Origin: Verrucomicrobiota bacterium
Lineage (GTDB): Bacteria > Verrucomicrobiota > Verrucomicrobiia > Opitutales > Opitutaceae
Length of the DNA stretch: 64,000 nucleotides
Assembly: GCA_023416735.1 (NCBI GenBank)
Contig: JAEZGX010000011.1
Location: 62,001-126,000, forward strand
Direction of reading: 5' to 3'
Shown here piece by piece: positions 33,954-41,849 of the stretch (position 1 is the stretch's first letter; each line of letters starts with the position of its first letter). The position numbers and the translations under genes are program-made. The notes under the pieces were generated by a model. That model was given only the letters and a program-made list of their open reading frames with translations, had not been told where the DNA came from and did not search any database.

Positions 33954-34745
33954 TCACCTCGCTTTGATCACCCGCGTGTCGCAAATGCGATCATGCAACG
34001 AGCGCTTCTGCTCGTCGAAACCGGCGATGATATAGCCGATAAACAAAATGATTCCGCTGAGCATCTCCGCAAAATACCGGCCAATGATCCGCCCCACCGT
34101 CAACGACGCCCCGTCCGCCCGCACCAGCTTCAAGCCCAGCGCCATCTTCCCCGGCGTGGCATCGAACTTGCGCACAAAGAAAATCATATAACCCACGCCG
34201 ATCCCGATGTTCACGAGCATCGACGCCGCCTGAAACAGGAGAAACGGCCCGATGTTCTGCGGATCCGCCTGCGCCGTGAAGTAGTTCATCGAGCCGAGCA
34301 GCAGAAACGCCAGCATCAGGTTCACGACCATGCACACCACATTCACGATGATTCCATCGAGGATCTTCGCCAGAAACCGCAGCCAAAACCCGCCATAAAC
34401 CATCTGCCCGGGCTGCGCGACGCCTTCGCGTATCCGCTGAAAATACACATCGCGGTGCTCCGCGCTGATCCACTTTCCGTCGAACTGGATCATCTCCCGG
34501 CGCGGATAACGCTTTCCGCTCACCGCACACATTTCCGTGCCGTCGTCGACGACCGGCGTCGCCGCCGCCACATCGATCGGGCCAACCGTCTCGCCCGCGA
34601 GCGTGCCATACGCCTGCCAGTTCGCCATTCCTTGTCGCCACACGAGCGTATCGGGTTTGATCACTCCGTTGCGCACCAGCGTTTCGAATTCTGCCGGAGC
34701 CACCGGGCCCACGCGCTGTCCACCGACCGCGTAATACCATTCCAT
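33954..34745 (-). CDS. GYF_2 plus RDD membrane protein (first gene of the MoxR operon)
   Basis: 263-residue protein. Residues 1-50 are a GYF_2 domain (WYYAVGGQRVGPVAPAEFE onwards, ending VWRQGMANWQAYGTL), which in other proteins binds proline-rich peptides. A small Cys-containing segment follows (MCAVSGKRYPRREMIQFDGK), typical of this RDD subgroup. The RDD domain spans about 115-260 with four helices (FWLRFLAKILDGIIVNVVC; ATPGKMALGLKLVRADG; GIILFIGYIIAGF). The ATG at 34745 fits the GYF start. A long open frame continues upstream to 36467, but it lies opposite the OppA-like gene and is spurious. Confidence 0.85.
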   Translation of the reverse strand: MEWYYAVGGQRVGPVAPAEFETLVRNGVIKPDTLVWRQGMANWQAYGTLAGETVGPIDVAAATPVVDDGTEMCAVSGKRYPRREMIQFDGKWISAEHRDVYFQRIREGVAQPGQMVYGGFWLRFLAKILDGIIVNVVCMVVNLMLAFLLLGSMNYFTAQADPQNIGPFLLFQAASMLVNIGIGVGYMIFFVRKFDATPGKMALGLKLVRADGASLTVGRIIGRYFAEMLSGIILFIGYIIAGFDEQKRSLHDRICDTRVIKAR

Positions 34746-34856
34746 AGGATTGAAGCTGGGCGTCGGTGAAATCCACCTTTCCACCGTAACGCAATGAAAT
34801 ATCCCGCCACGCGCCCAAACTTGCAGCCGTTCGAGGCGATGCATCCTTTCTTCTCC

Positions 34857-36479
34857 ATGCTTCCGCCGCCACCAGCCCTCCGCTGGATCGCTCCCCTCTT
34901 CGCCCTCGCGCTTTTTGCCTCCTGCTCCCCGCGCGAAACTCCCGTCGAAAAAGCCACGCGCGATCACACATTGATCCTCGGCAACGCCGCCGAGCCCGCC
35001 GACTTGGATCCGCAACTCATGACCGCTTACACCGACGGCAATGTCCACATGGCGCTCTTCGAGGGTCTCACCGCCCTCGACGAGCAATCCCTCCAAGCCG
35101 TCCCGTCTTCCGCCGAACGCTGGGAAACCTCCGATGACGGCCTCACCTGGACTTTCCATCTTCGCCCCGGTCTCCGCTGGTCCAACGGCGAAGCCGTCCT
35201 CGCCTCCGACTTCGTCGCTTCCTGGCGCCGCCTCGTCTCCCCCGCTCTCGCCTCCGACAATGCTTACCTGCTGTATCCAATAAAGCACGCCGCCGCCCTC
35301 ACCTCGGGCGAAATCACCGATCTCTCCCAACTCGGCGTCGCCGCCCCCGACGACCGCACCGTCGTCGTCACGCTCGAACGTCCCACGCCGTGGTTCGCGC
35401 AACTCACCGCCGCCGTCCCCACGTTCGTCCTCAACCCACGCACGCTCGCCGCTTTCGACGCCACCCACCACCGCGGCACCGCCTGGACCCGCCCGAGCAA
35501 TCTCGTCGGCAGCGGCCCGTTCGCCCTCGAAGGCTGGCGCCCGCAAGCGCACGTCACCGTTCGCAAAAATCCCCACCACTGGCAGGCGTCCTCCATCGCG
35601 CTCGAATCGATCGTCTTTCTTCCCACCGACAATCCCGACGTCGACGAGCGCAACTTTCGCGCCGGCCAAGTCCACGCCACCCAAAATCTTCCCATCGCCA
35701 AAATCGCCGACTGGCGCCAGCGCGCCCCCGCCCAGCTCCGCATCGATCCACTTACCCAGTCCAACTTCCTCCGCTTCAACACCGCCCGTCCGCCCCTCGA
35801 CGATCCTCGCATCCGCCGCGCGCTTTCGCTCGCGATCGATCGCGACACCTTCGCGCGCACCATTCTTCAATCCACCCGCGCTCCCGCGTTCGCCCTCACC
35901 CCGCCACATCTCGCCGGCTACACCGCGCGCGCCCGCATCGCCACCGATCTCGCCGCCGCTCGCCAACTCCTGGCCGACGCCGGTCACCCCGACGGACGCG
36001 ACCTCCCTGTCTTCGAACTTCAATGTCGCAACGACGAGATCCACCCGCGCTACGCCGAAGCCCTCCAAGCCACGTGGCAACGCGAGCTCGGCATCCGCGT
36101 CACCATCGCCCCGAGCGAGCAAAAGACCTGGCTCGAGAATCAACAGTCCGGCAACTACACGATCACGTTCGGCGCCTGGCTCGCCGATTTCCCCGACGCC
36201 TCCAACTTCCTCGGTCTCTTCACCTCCACCAGCGGCTACAATTGGACCGGCTGGAAAAACGCCGACTACGACCGCCTCCTCGCCGAAGCCTCGCCGCTCG
36301 CCGACACCGCCCGCCGCCACGAGCTCTACCAGCAAGCCGAATCCCTCCTCCTCGAATCCGCCCCCATCGCGCCGCTCTACTTCGGCGCCTCGACTTATCT
36401 TCTCCACCCCGCCGTAAAAGGCTGGCCGCCCGCCTCCCTCGGCTGGCGCCGCTACCAACTCGTCCATCTGGGCAACTAA
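34857..36479 (+). CDS. Oligopeptide-type ABC substrate-binding lipoprotein (OppA family), orphan
   Basis: 540-residue periplasmic binding protein of the SBP_bac_5 family. The N-terminus is a lipoprotein signal: a hydrophobic run then LFALALFASC with Cys at about position 25. Family segments include EPADLDPQLMTAYTD near 46, the canonical RPGLRWSNGEAVLASDFVAS near 103, GSGPFALEGWRPQAHVTVRKNP near 221, DPRIRRALSLAIDRDTFAR near 317 and LRFNTARPPLDD. Possible starts are ATG 34794, 34839 and 34857; the last sits best before the signal. No permease or ATPase gene is nearby, so it is an orphan or works with a distant transporter. Confidence 0.9.
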   Translation: MLPPPPALRWIAPLFALALFASCSPRETPVEKATRDHTLILGNAAEPADLDPQLMTAYTDGNVHMALFEGLTALDEQSLQAVPSSAERWETSDDGLTWTFHLRPGLRWSNGEAVLASDFVASWRRLVSPALASDNAYLLYPIKHAAALTSGEITDLSQLGVAAPDDRTVVVTLERPTPWFAQLTAAVPTFVLNPRTLAAFDATHHRGTAWTRPSNLVGSGPFALEGWRPQAHVTVRKNPHHWQASSIALESIVFLPTDNPDVDERNFRAGQVHATQNLPIAKIADWRQRAPAQLRIDPLTQSNFLRFNTARPPLDDPRIRRALSLAIDRDTFARTILQSTRAPAFALTPPHLAGYTARARIATDLAAARQLLADAGHPDGRDLPVFELQCRNDEIHPRYAEALQATWQRELGIRVTIAPSEQKTWLENQQSGNYTITFGAWLADFPDASNFLGLFTSTSGYNWTGWKNADYDRLLAEASPLADTARRHELYQQAESLLLESAPIAPLYFGASTYLLHPAVKGWPPASLGWRRYQLVHLGN

Positions 36480-36488
36480 TCCCCGATC

Positions 36489-36517
36489 GGAATTCGAAAA
36501 TCCAAAATCGAAATTCC
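36489..36517. repeat. GGAATTCGAAAATCCAAAATCG word
   Basis: GGAATTCGA (36489-36497) can pair with TCGAAATTCC with one bulge. An A/T-rich inverted word of a type that recurs in intergenic DNA of environmental genomes. It lies just after the OppA-like gene stop. Confidence 0.6.
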
Positions 36518-36561
36518 CTCAACCCTTGCTCCTCCTCCGCCCCTCTCGCAACGTCCCCCTC

Positions 36562-37038
36562 ATGCGTTTTCGCCCGCTAGCCGCTTTCGTGTGTTTCGTG
36601 TGTTTCGTGGCTTCTCACACGCGCGCCGAGGTCTCCTTCGTCCGCGTCTGGCCCAACTGGGTCGACGCGGAAGCGTTCGAAACCATCTCCGAATATTTCA
36701 CCGGCCGCGAACACACCGGACGCCGTCTCATCCATCGCTCGCAACCCGACGCCCGTGCCGGCTTCTACTTCCTCGCTCGCGTCGCCAACACCGGCTCCGA
36801 AATCACCAACGCCAAATTCACGCTCCGCGTGATCATGCCCGGAAATCCCGAGCCGAAAACCTTCTCCTTCCCTCTTTCGCTCCCACCCCGTTCCACCGTT
36901 GTCCAACTCGGCCTCACCGGCGGCGATTGGCCCGATCGCGACGTTCATCCCGTGGCCTGGAAACTCGATCTCCTTTCCGCCACCGACGAACTGCTCGCCA
37001 CCGAACAAAGCTTCCTTTGGTCCAAACCCGCCAAGTGA
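36562..37038 (+). CDS. Exported protein of unknown function
   Basis: 158-residue protein with a signal peptide (MRFRPLAAFVCFVCFVASHTRA, cleaved near residue 22). The mature part looks like a beta-sandwich, with alternating hydrophobic strands (FLARVANTGSEITNAKFTLRVIMPG; FPLSLPPRSTVVQLGLTGGDW). No family was recognised. The hydrophobic core of the signal peptide (AFVCFVCFVAS) is encoded by a tandem TTTCGTGTG repeat word (36585-36610). The stop overlaps the start of the OGG1-type gene (GTGA), so the two are probably co-translated; a functional link is not known. Confidence 0.65.
   Translation: MRFRPLAAFVCFVCFVASHTRAEVSFVRVWPNWVDAEAFETISEYFTGREHTGRRLIHRSQPDARAGFYFLARVANTGSEITNAKFTLRVIMPGNPEPKTFSFPLSLPPRSTVVQLGLTGGDWPDRDVHPVAWKLDLLSATDELLATEQSFLWSKPAK
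36585..36610. repeat. TTTCGTGTG word array inside a signal-peptide coding region
   Basis: TTTCGTGTGTTTCGTGTGTT followed by TCGTGG: three TTTCGTG units at 9-base (three-codon) spacing, so they remain in frame and give the FVCFVCFVA repeat of the signal peptide. Confidence 0.8.
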
Positions 37039-37970
37039 TCCCGCCGCCCGAGTGGTCGCCGTGGCAATCGCTCCCTGACGCCGGTCCGCTCACTGCTCCC
37101 GTCCTCGCCGAAATCCTCGACGGCGGCCAATCCTTCCGCTGGCACCGCCAGCCCGACGACACCTGGCTCGGCCTCTTCTCCGACCACATCGTCCGCCTCA
37201 CGCTCGATCCGTCCGGCACGCTCCTCTGGTCCGCACCCGCGCCTCTCGCGCCCCACACCGCGCCTGCGCTCGCCCGCTACTTCGACGTTTCCCGCGAGCC
37301 ACGCGCCCTTGCCGACTCGCTCCCCTGGCGCAGCGACCCGCACCTCGCCGCGTGCATCGCTGCCTTCCCCCGCCTTCGCATCCTCCGCCAGCCTTTCGGC
37401 GAAACCCTCCTCGGCTTCCTCTGCAGTGCCACGAAGCAAATCCCGCAGATCAAGCAAATGCTCGCCCTGCTCGCCGCCCGCCACGGCACCGCACTTCTCC
37501 AACCCAAAACCCAAAACTCAGAACTCCAAACCTTCTCAGCGCTCCCGACCTGGCCCCAACTCGCGCGCATCCCCGAACGCGATCTCCGCGCCTGCCTGCT
37601 CGGTTTCCGCGCCCGTTACATTTCCGAAACCGCCCAATTCCTCGCTGCGCATCCCGGCTGGCTCGACGAAACCGAATCGCTCCCCTACGCCGCCGCCAAA
37701 GACCGTCTCTGCTCTCTCCCCGGCGTCGGTGAAAAGGTCGCCGACTGCGTCCTCCTGTTTGGCGCCGGAAGACTCGAAGCGTTCCCCGTCGACACGTGGA
37801 TCATCAAATCCATGGCGCAACGCTACGGTCTCGCTCGCTGGAAACCCGCCCAGATCGCTCACTTCGGCCGCGTTCACTTCGGCCCGCTCGCCGGCCTCGC
37901 TCAACAATACCTCTTCGCCTACGAACGCCACGCCGCCCGTCAGCGCCGTCTCGATGTATCCGCTAAATGA
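37035..37970 (+). CDS. ogg: 8-oxoguanine DNA glycosylase/AP lyase, OGG1 type
   Basis: 311-residue base-excision repair enzyme that removes 8-oxoguanine opposite C. The OGG_N domain at the start includes LDGGQSFRWHRQ, matching the GQSFRW stretch of OGG1. The helix-hairpin-helix is LCSLPGVGEKVADCVLLFG near 226-244, with the catalytic lysine in GEKVAD, followed by the catalytic aspartate in FPVDTWI near 252. The GTG at 37035 overlaps the upstream stop. A short insert near residues 155-170 (PKTQNSELQTFS) is encoded by a CCAAAACCCAAAACTC word that looks like a dispersed repeat, yet the frame is kept. Confidence 0.88.
   Translation: MIPPPEWSPWQSLPDAGPLTAPVLAEILDGGQSFRWHRQPDDTWLGLFSDHIVRLTLDPSGTLLWSAPAPLAPHTAPALARYFDVSREPRALADSLPWRSDPHLAACIAAFPRLRILRQPFGETLLGFLCSATKQIPQIKQMLALLAARHGTALLQPKTQNSELQTFSALPTWPQLARIPERDLRACLLGFRARYISETAQFLAAHPGWLDETESLPYAAAKDRLCSLPGVGEKVADCVLLFGAGRLEAFPVDTWIIKSMAQRYGLARWKPAQIAHFGRVHFGPLAGLAQQYLFAYERHAARQRRLDVSAK
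37501..37533. repeat. CCAAAACCCAAAACTCAGAACTCC word within ogg
   Basis: An A-rich near-tandem (AACCCAAAACCCAAAACTCA) in otherwise GC-rich coding sequence. It codes for the loop QPKTQNSELQ in a region of OGG1 that usually tolerates length changes. Confidence 0.5.
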
Positions 37971-38003
37971 CGACGCCGCAGCGCCCCTCCCGCCCGCGCC
38001 ACG

Positions 38004-38384
38004 TCATTTGCCCTTCTGAATCAGCTCCACTTCGTAGCCCTCCGGCGCATCGATAAACGCGATCACCGACCCGCTGCCCGTCTGCGTCGGTCCATCGCTC
38101 AGCGCATAGCCTTTCGCCTTCAACTCGCTGGCGAACTTCTCCAGGTCCTCCACTTCGAACGCCAGGTGCATCAAATCCGGCTGCACCTTCACGCTTTCGC
38201 TATTCGGCAACTGACACAGCTCGATCTCCTCCTCGCTGTTCGGCGTCTGCAAAAACACGAGTTGCGCTCCGCGGGGCGAGGTATGCCGGCGCGTGACTTT
38301 CAGCCCCAGCGCCTCCTCGTAAAACTTCACTGTCCGCTCGAGATCGTTCACGCGCATGCGCGTGTGGAGTAGTTTCTTGACCAT
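38004..38384 (-). CDS. gloA: Glyoxalase I-like VOC-family protein
   Basis: 126-residue metalloenzyme likely to isomerise the methylglyoxal-glutathione hemithioacetal to lactoylglutathione. The four metal ligands of glyoxalase I appear in order: His (LLHTRMRVND), Glu (EIELCQL), His (LMHLAFEV) and Glu (GYEVELIQ). LERTVKFYEEALGLKVTRR is the standard VOC opening. The ATG at 38384 matches the family start. Convergent with ogg. Confidence 0.9.
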   Translation of the reverse strand: MVKKLLHTRMRVNDLERTVKFYEEALGLKVTRRHTSPRGAQLVFLQTPNSEEEIELCQLPNSESVKVQPDLMHLAFEVEDLEKFASELKAKGYALSDGPTQTGSGSVIAFIDAPEGYEVELIQKGK

Positions 38385-38589
38385 GGTGCGACCTTGGGCC
38401 CCCACCCGAAAAAATCAACCGGCACTTCGTTCTTATCACCCGTCTTCACGCTCGAGCTCCCGACATTCCTGTCACCGCTGTCAGCCGCCCTCAAGGTGCA
38501 CCCCGTGATGCAAACCGAGCATCTCCCCATACCGCACCCCGCGCAGCATGATTAGCCTGTGGATCGATCATACGCGCATCGTGCGCCTC

Positions 38590-38595
38590 GGAGGA
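38590..38595 (+). promoter_or_regulatory. Shine-Dalgarno site of the first PRC-barrel gene
   Basis: GGAGGA, six bases before the ATG at 38602. It favours this start over the upstream ATG at 38548. Confidence 0.7.
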
Positions 38596-38601
38596 ACTCT
38601 T

Positions 38602-39729
38602 ATGAAGACTCACATTCCATTCTCTTCTCCTGCTCTCGCCGTCTTGTTCTTCGCCGTGCCCGCCGTCTTCGCGCAGGAGAAAGATATCTCCCCCGACCAC
38701 CGCACACCCGTCCCACCCGAAAACTCGCCCTCTGCCGAGCCCACTCCCGCCGCCCGCCACGCTCAAAGCGCCCGTGTGCTGCTCGGTCAGGACCTCGAAA
38801 ACGCGCAAGGCGAGGGCCTCGGTGAAGTGAAAGATCTCCTCATCGATCGCGACGACGGAAAAATCGCTTTCGCCGTCATCGAAACCGGCGGATTTTTGGG
38901 CGTCGGCGAAGAAACCCGCGCCGTTCCTTTCTCCGCTCTCCGCCGCGCGGCTGACGGTTCGCGCAATTTCGTGCTCGAGATCGAACGCGATCGCTGGTCC
39001 CAAGCTCCCGCGCTCGGCACCGATGACCCAAGCGCACTGACCGACCGCAACGTCGCTCGCGGGGTCATCGCATTTTACCGCGACGCCCTCGACCGCGACG
39101 TCCCCGGCATCGACTCCGCGTCGCGCGAGCGTCTCCTCCCCGTATCGGAAATCCTGGGACGCAGCGTCGTTCACGAAAATCAGGAGATCGGCTCCATCGA
39201 CGACGTCATCGTTCATTTCGACAGCCGCCGCGTCTCCGCGTTGTTCGATCCCGAGGACGACATCGCCGGCAACAACGGCCGCTTTCTCGTCAACTTTGCG
39301 CAACTCGACCCGGCCGGCGAGCGGCTCGAAACCTCGCTGAGCCCCGAAAAATTCGCCAACGCCCAACCCGCGGATGACCGCTGGTGGACCCTCGCCAACG
39401 GCGCGCCGTATCAGTGGATCGGTTACAGCGGTTTCGGCGGCGCCGCTCACATCACCGCCACCACCGATCTCACCACCCAGGCCGCTATTGCCGCCGGCGA
39501 GACCGATGGCCGGACTTCCGTCGAGACCATTCGCGAACGTTTGCGCAGCGACCCGGCGCTTTCCGAACGAGCCCGGCTCGTCACCGTTGAACGCGACGGC
39601 AACCGGCTGGTTCTGGAAGGCCTCGTCGATTCGCATGCCGCCCGCAACCAAGTCGGTCAACTCGTTAGCGAATTCGCTCGCGGTTGGGAAATCGTGAATC
39701 GCCTCGAAGTTCGAACCGCGGCTGAATAA
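38602..39729 (+). CDS. Exported PRC-barrel and BON domain protein
   Basis: 375-residue protein with a signal peptide (ending near PAVFAQEKD, residue ~25). PRC-barrel-like regions start at LLGQDLENAQGEGLGEVKDLLIDRDDGKIAFAV (near 62) and EILGRSVVHENQEIGSIDDVIVHFD (near 194). A BON domain ends the chain (TIRERLRSDPALSERARLVT, with GLVDSHAARNQVGQLV). PRC-barrel plus BON proteins are associated with envelope and osmotic or acid stress. A clear Shine-Dalgarno supports this start. It begins a set with MscS, another PRC-barrel protein and LapA. Confidence 0.85.
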   Translation: MKTHIPFSSPALAVLFFAVPAVFAQEKDISPDHRTPVPPENSPSAEPTPAARHAQSARVLLGQDLENAQGEGLGEVKDLLIDRDDGKIAFAVIETGGFLGVGEETRAVPFSALRRAADGSRNFVLEIERDRWSQAPALGTDDPSALTDRNVARGVIAFYRDALDRDVPGIDSASRERLLPVSEILGRSVVHENQEIGSIDDVIVHFDSRRVSALFDPEDDIAGNNGRFLVNFAQLDPAGERLETSLSPEKFANAQPADDRWWTLANGAPYQWIGYSGFGGAAHITATTDLTTQAAIAAGETDGRTSVETIRERLRSDPALSERARLVTVERDGNRLVLEGLVDSHAARNQVGQLVSEFARGWEIVNRLEVRTAAE

Positions 39730-39738
39730 CGGTCGCTC

Positions 39739-40362
39739 ATGAACTTCGATACTCCGGACTTTTCAGCCATTCTTCCCGCTCTGCTCGCCGCCGCTCCTTC
39801 CGCGATCCTCATCATTATCGGCGCGATCGTCCTGAACGTCGTCGTCGGCCGCACGATCGCCCTGCTCGGCCGCCGCGCAAAATTCACCCACCAGGAAATC
39901 GGCCCAATCCGCCGCACGGTAAAATGGGTCATCACGATCGTCGCCGTCGTATTTGTTCTCGGCGCCTTCGGCCTCAACGTCGGCGGCATGTGGGGCGTGC
40001 TCTCCACCGTGCTCGCGATGATCGCCATCGGCTTCGTCGCCGTCTGGAGCGTGCTCAGCAACACGTCCTGCACCGTCCTCATCCTCCTGTTTCGCCCCTT
40101 CGCCGTCGGTGACGAAATCGAATTCGTCGGCGAGCAGACCAAGGGCCGCGTCGTCGATCTCAACTTCATCTTCACCACGCTCGATGCCGGCGATGGCACC
40201 GTCATGCAGATCCCCAACAATCTCTTCTTTCAAAAAGTGATCCGCCGCCGCCACGCCTCCACGGCCGTTTCTCCCGCCGCCCACCTGCGAGCCAAGCGGC
40301 CCGAAACCGAGGAGCAGCAACCTGCCCTTGCCGCCGCGGCCACCGAACCTGTCCGTCCCTGA
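39739..40362 (+). CDS. MscS-type mechanosensitive channel, short form
   Basis: 207-residue membrane protein. Helices lie at about residues 18-38, 58-78 and 80-105 (ILPALLAAAPSAILIIIGAIVLN; VKWVITIVAVVFVLGAFGLN; pore helix GVLSTVLAMIAIGFVAVWSVLSN). The beta domain follows (FRPFAVGDEIEFVGEQTKGRV, then MQIPNNLFFQKVI). The large C-terminal alpha/beta vestibule of MscS is missing; a charged Ala/Glu-rich tail takes its place. It lies 9 bases after the first PRC-barrel gene, so probably co-transcribed. It may be a small functional channel or a reduced relative. Confidence 0.85.
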   Translation: MNFDTPDFSAILPALLAAAPSAILIIIGAIVLNVVVGRTIALLGRRAKFTHQEIGPIRRTVKWVITIVAVVFVLGAFGLNVGGMWGVLSTVLAMIAIGFVAVWSVLSNTSCTVLILLFRPFAVGDEIEFVGEQTKGRVVDLNFIFTTLDAGDGTVMQIPNNLFFQKVIRRRHASTAVSPAAHLRAKRPETEEQQPALAAAATEPVRP

Positions 40363-40407
40363 TCGCGCCGGCGCACAGGCGCCGCGCGGCCTCCTGAACC
40401 CCCAACG

Positions 40408-40413
40408 AAAGGA
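40408..40413 (+). promoter_or_regulatory. Shine-Dalgarno site of the second PRC-barrel gene
   Basis: AAAGGA, five bases before the ATG at 40419, agreeing with the start used. Confidence 0.65.
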
Positions 40414-40418
40414 AAACG

Positions 40419-41225
40419 ATGATCTACACGTTGAGAGAATTCGAAGGTTACGCGATCGCCGCCAGCGATGGCCCGATCGGCTCCGTGAAAGACATCTACT
40501 TCGACGACGACGCGTGGATCGTCCGCTACTTCGTCGTCGAAACCGGCTCCTGGCTCAACGGTCGGCGCGTTCTGCTCTCCGCTTCCAATCTCACCGCCGT
40601 CCCTACGCCCCGCTGGCTCACCATCGGCGCTTCGCGCGAACAAGTCCGGCAGTGCCCGTCCGTCGAGACCGAGTTGCCCGTTTCCCGCCAGCGCGAGCGT
40701 GAACTCTTCACCTACTACGGCTGGACACCTTACTGGGGCATAAGCCCGCTGGGCGACAGCGTCGCGCCCAGCGCACTCGTGCTTCCTCCGACCGCAGTCG
40801 ACGCACCTTCAACATCATCCGCCGCTGGCGCTCGCGTTCAAACCGCCGATCGCGCGCCCACCGAAGACGGCGATCCGCACCTGCGCAGCGTGCGCGAGGT
40901 TCGCGGCTACTCCATCACCGCGAGCGACGGCTCCATCGGAAAACTCGAAGACCTGCTCGTCGACTCCGATACCTGGCACGTCCGCGCCCTCGCCGTCGAC
41001 ACCCGCAAATGGCTTCCGGGCGGCCGCACCGTGCTCATTCCGCCTCCCACCGTCGCCGCCGTGCGTTGGACCGAAACCGATCTCGTCGTCGATCTCACCC
41101 GCGAAGAAATCAAAAACGGCCCCGTCTTCGATCCCGACCAAGCAATCACGGCCGACTCCACCGACCGGCTCCTCTCCCACTATTCGCGCCAAGTCCCGAA
41201 GCCTGACACTCCCGAAATCCACTGA
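40419..41225 (+). CDS. Tandem PRC-barrel domain protein
   Basis: 268-residue soluble protein with two copies of the same module. Copy 1 starts LREFEGYAIAASDGPIGSVK (residue 4) with IYFDDDAWIVRYFVVETGSWL; copy 2 starts VREVRGYSITASDGSIGKLE (near 160) with LLVDSDTWHVRALAVDTRKWL. Each is followed by a VLL/VLI-P strand and a DLTREEIKNGP-like end. No signal peptide is present, unlike the other PRC-barrel protein. Such tandem proteins are common in soil bacteria and are stress-linked; the exact role is unknown. Confidence 0.85.
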   Translation: MIYTLREFEGYAIAASDGPIGSVKDIYFDDDAWIVRYFVVETGSWLNGRRVLLSASNLTAVPTPRWLTIGASREQVRQCPSVETELPVSRQRERELFTYYGWTPYWGISPLGDSVAPSALVLPPTAVDAPSTSSAAGARVQTADRAPTEDGDPHLRSVREVRGYSITASDGSIGKLEDLLVDSDTWHVRALAVDTRKWLPGGRTVLIPPPTVAAVRWTETDLVVDLTREEIKNGPVFDPDQAITADSTDRLLSHYSRQVPKPDTPEIH

Positions 41226-41242
41226 CGAGGGGGGCCGAGTTT

Positions 41243-41273
41243 TGCGCGCGAACCCTCGCGAGTTTCGCGCGCA
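41243..41273. terminator. Perfect hairpin after the tandem PRC-barrel gene
   Basis: TGCGCGCGAA (41243-41252) pairs with TTCGCGCGCA (41264-41273), ten bases, with CCCTCGCGAGT as loop. It lies 18 bases after the stop. There is no T-run, so it could stabilise or end the transcript. Confidence 0.5.
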
Positions 41274-41337
41274 TTGCCAGAAAGCTGGTCACGACGCCGT
41301 TCGCGACTAGCCTTTCGGCAACGTTCGCCCGCGCGCC

Positions 41338-41625
41338 ATGAAACTCTCCTGGATCTTCGTCATTCTGCTCCTCGTGCTGGTCGCAATCTTCAGCGTCCAG
41401 AACGCCGCCCCGATCACCGTCCACTTCTTCCAATTGCAGATCACGATGTCCGCGGCCCTCGTGATTCAACTCGCCGCGCTCCTCGGCGGCCTGGTCGGCC
41501 TCACCGTCGGCGCCATGTCCCGCCGCGCCCGCGAAAAACAACCCGCCGCTCCCGCCCCTATCCCCGTCCAAACCGTCGAACCGCTCGCCGAACCACCTCC
41601 TGGAACCACCCGCCTCCCGCCCTGA
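41338..41625 (+). CDS. LapA-domain (DUF1049) membrane protein
   Basis: 95-residue protein with two membrane helices (WIFVILLLVLVAIFSVQNAAP and ALVIQLAALLGGLVGLTVGAM) and a Pro-rich cytoplasmic tail. The segment FSVQNAAPITVHFF is the LapA-domain signature (helix, then VTVxFF strand). Role unknown; related E. coli LapA works in lipopolysaccharide assembly control. The ATG at 41338 begins the first helix. Confidence 0.85.
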   Translation: MKLSWIFVILLLVLVAIFSVQNAAPITVHFFQLQITMSAALVIQLAALLGGLVGLTVGAMSRRAREKQPAAPAPIPVQTVEPLAEPPPGTTRLPP

Positions 41626-41849
41626 CCTCGCCGATTCGTAGTCGCACGAGGATCTAAGCTCTTCGAACCCCTTTTCAGGAGCTGTCATCAGAGATAACTC
41701 GGCGGCGAACCGCCGACACACCGGAGCATCCGCTTCTGTTGGGAACTGTTAGGAGCAAACGTCACCGATCTCATTTCCCCGATTGGCGAGCCGACCAAGC
41801 ACAGGAAACCGACTTGCAAGAAATCCGCTTCCTCCAGCAAGGTGGATAA

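Noticed and set aside
34746..36467. Long minus-strand open frame continuing upstream of the GYF-RDD gene
   Set aside because: It lies opposite the OppA-like gene, has the Gly/Glu-rich composition of an antisense shadow, and shows no family character before the GYF domain.
37501..37533. Frameshifting insertion in ogg
   Set aside because: The A-rich word keeps the reading frame and the catalytic HhH-K-D part downstream is complete.
39739..40362. MscS gene as a pseudogene
   Set aside because: The frame is intact, the pore helix and beta domain are complete, and the gene ends with its own tail; a short form is more likely.
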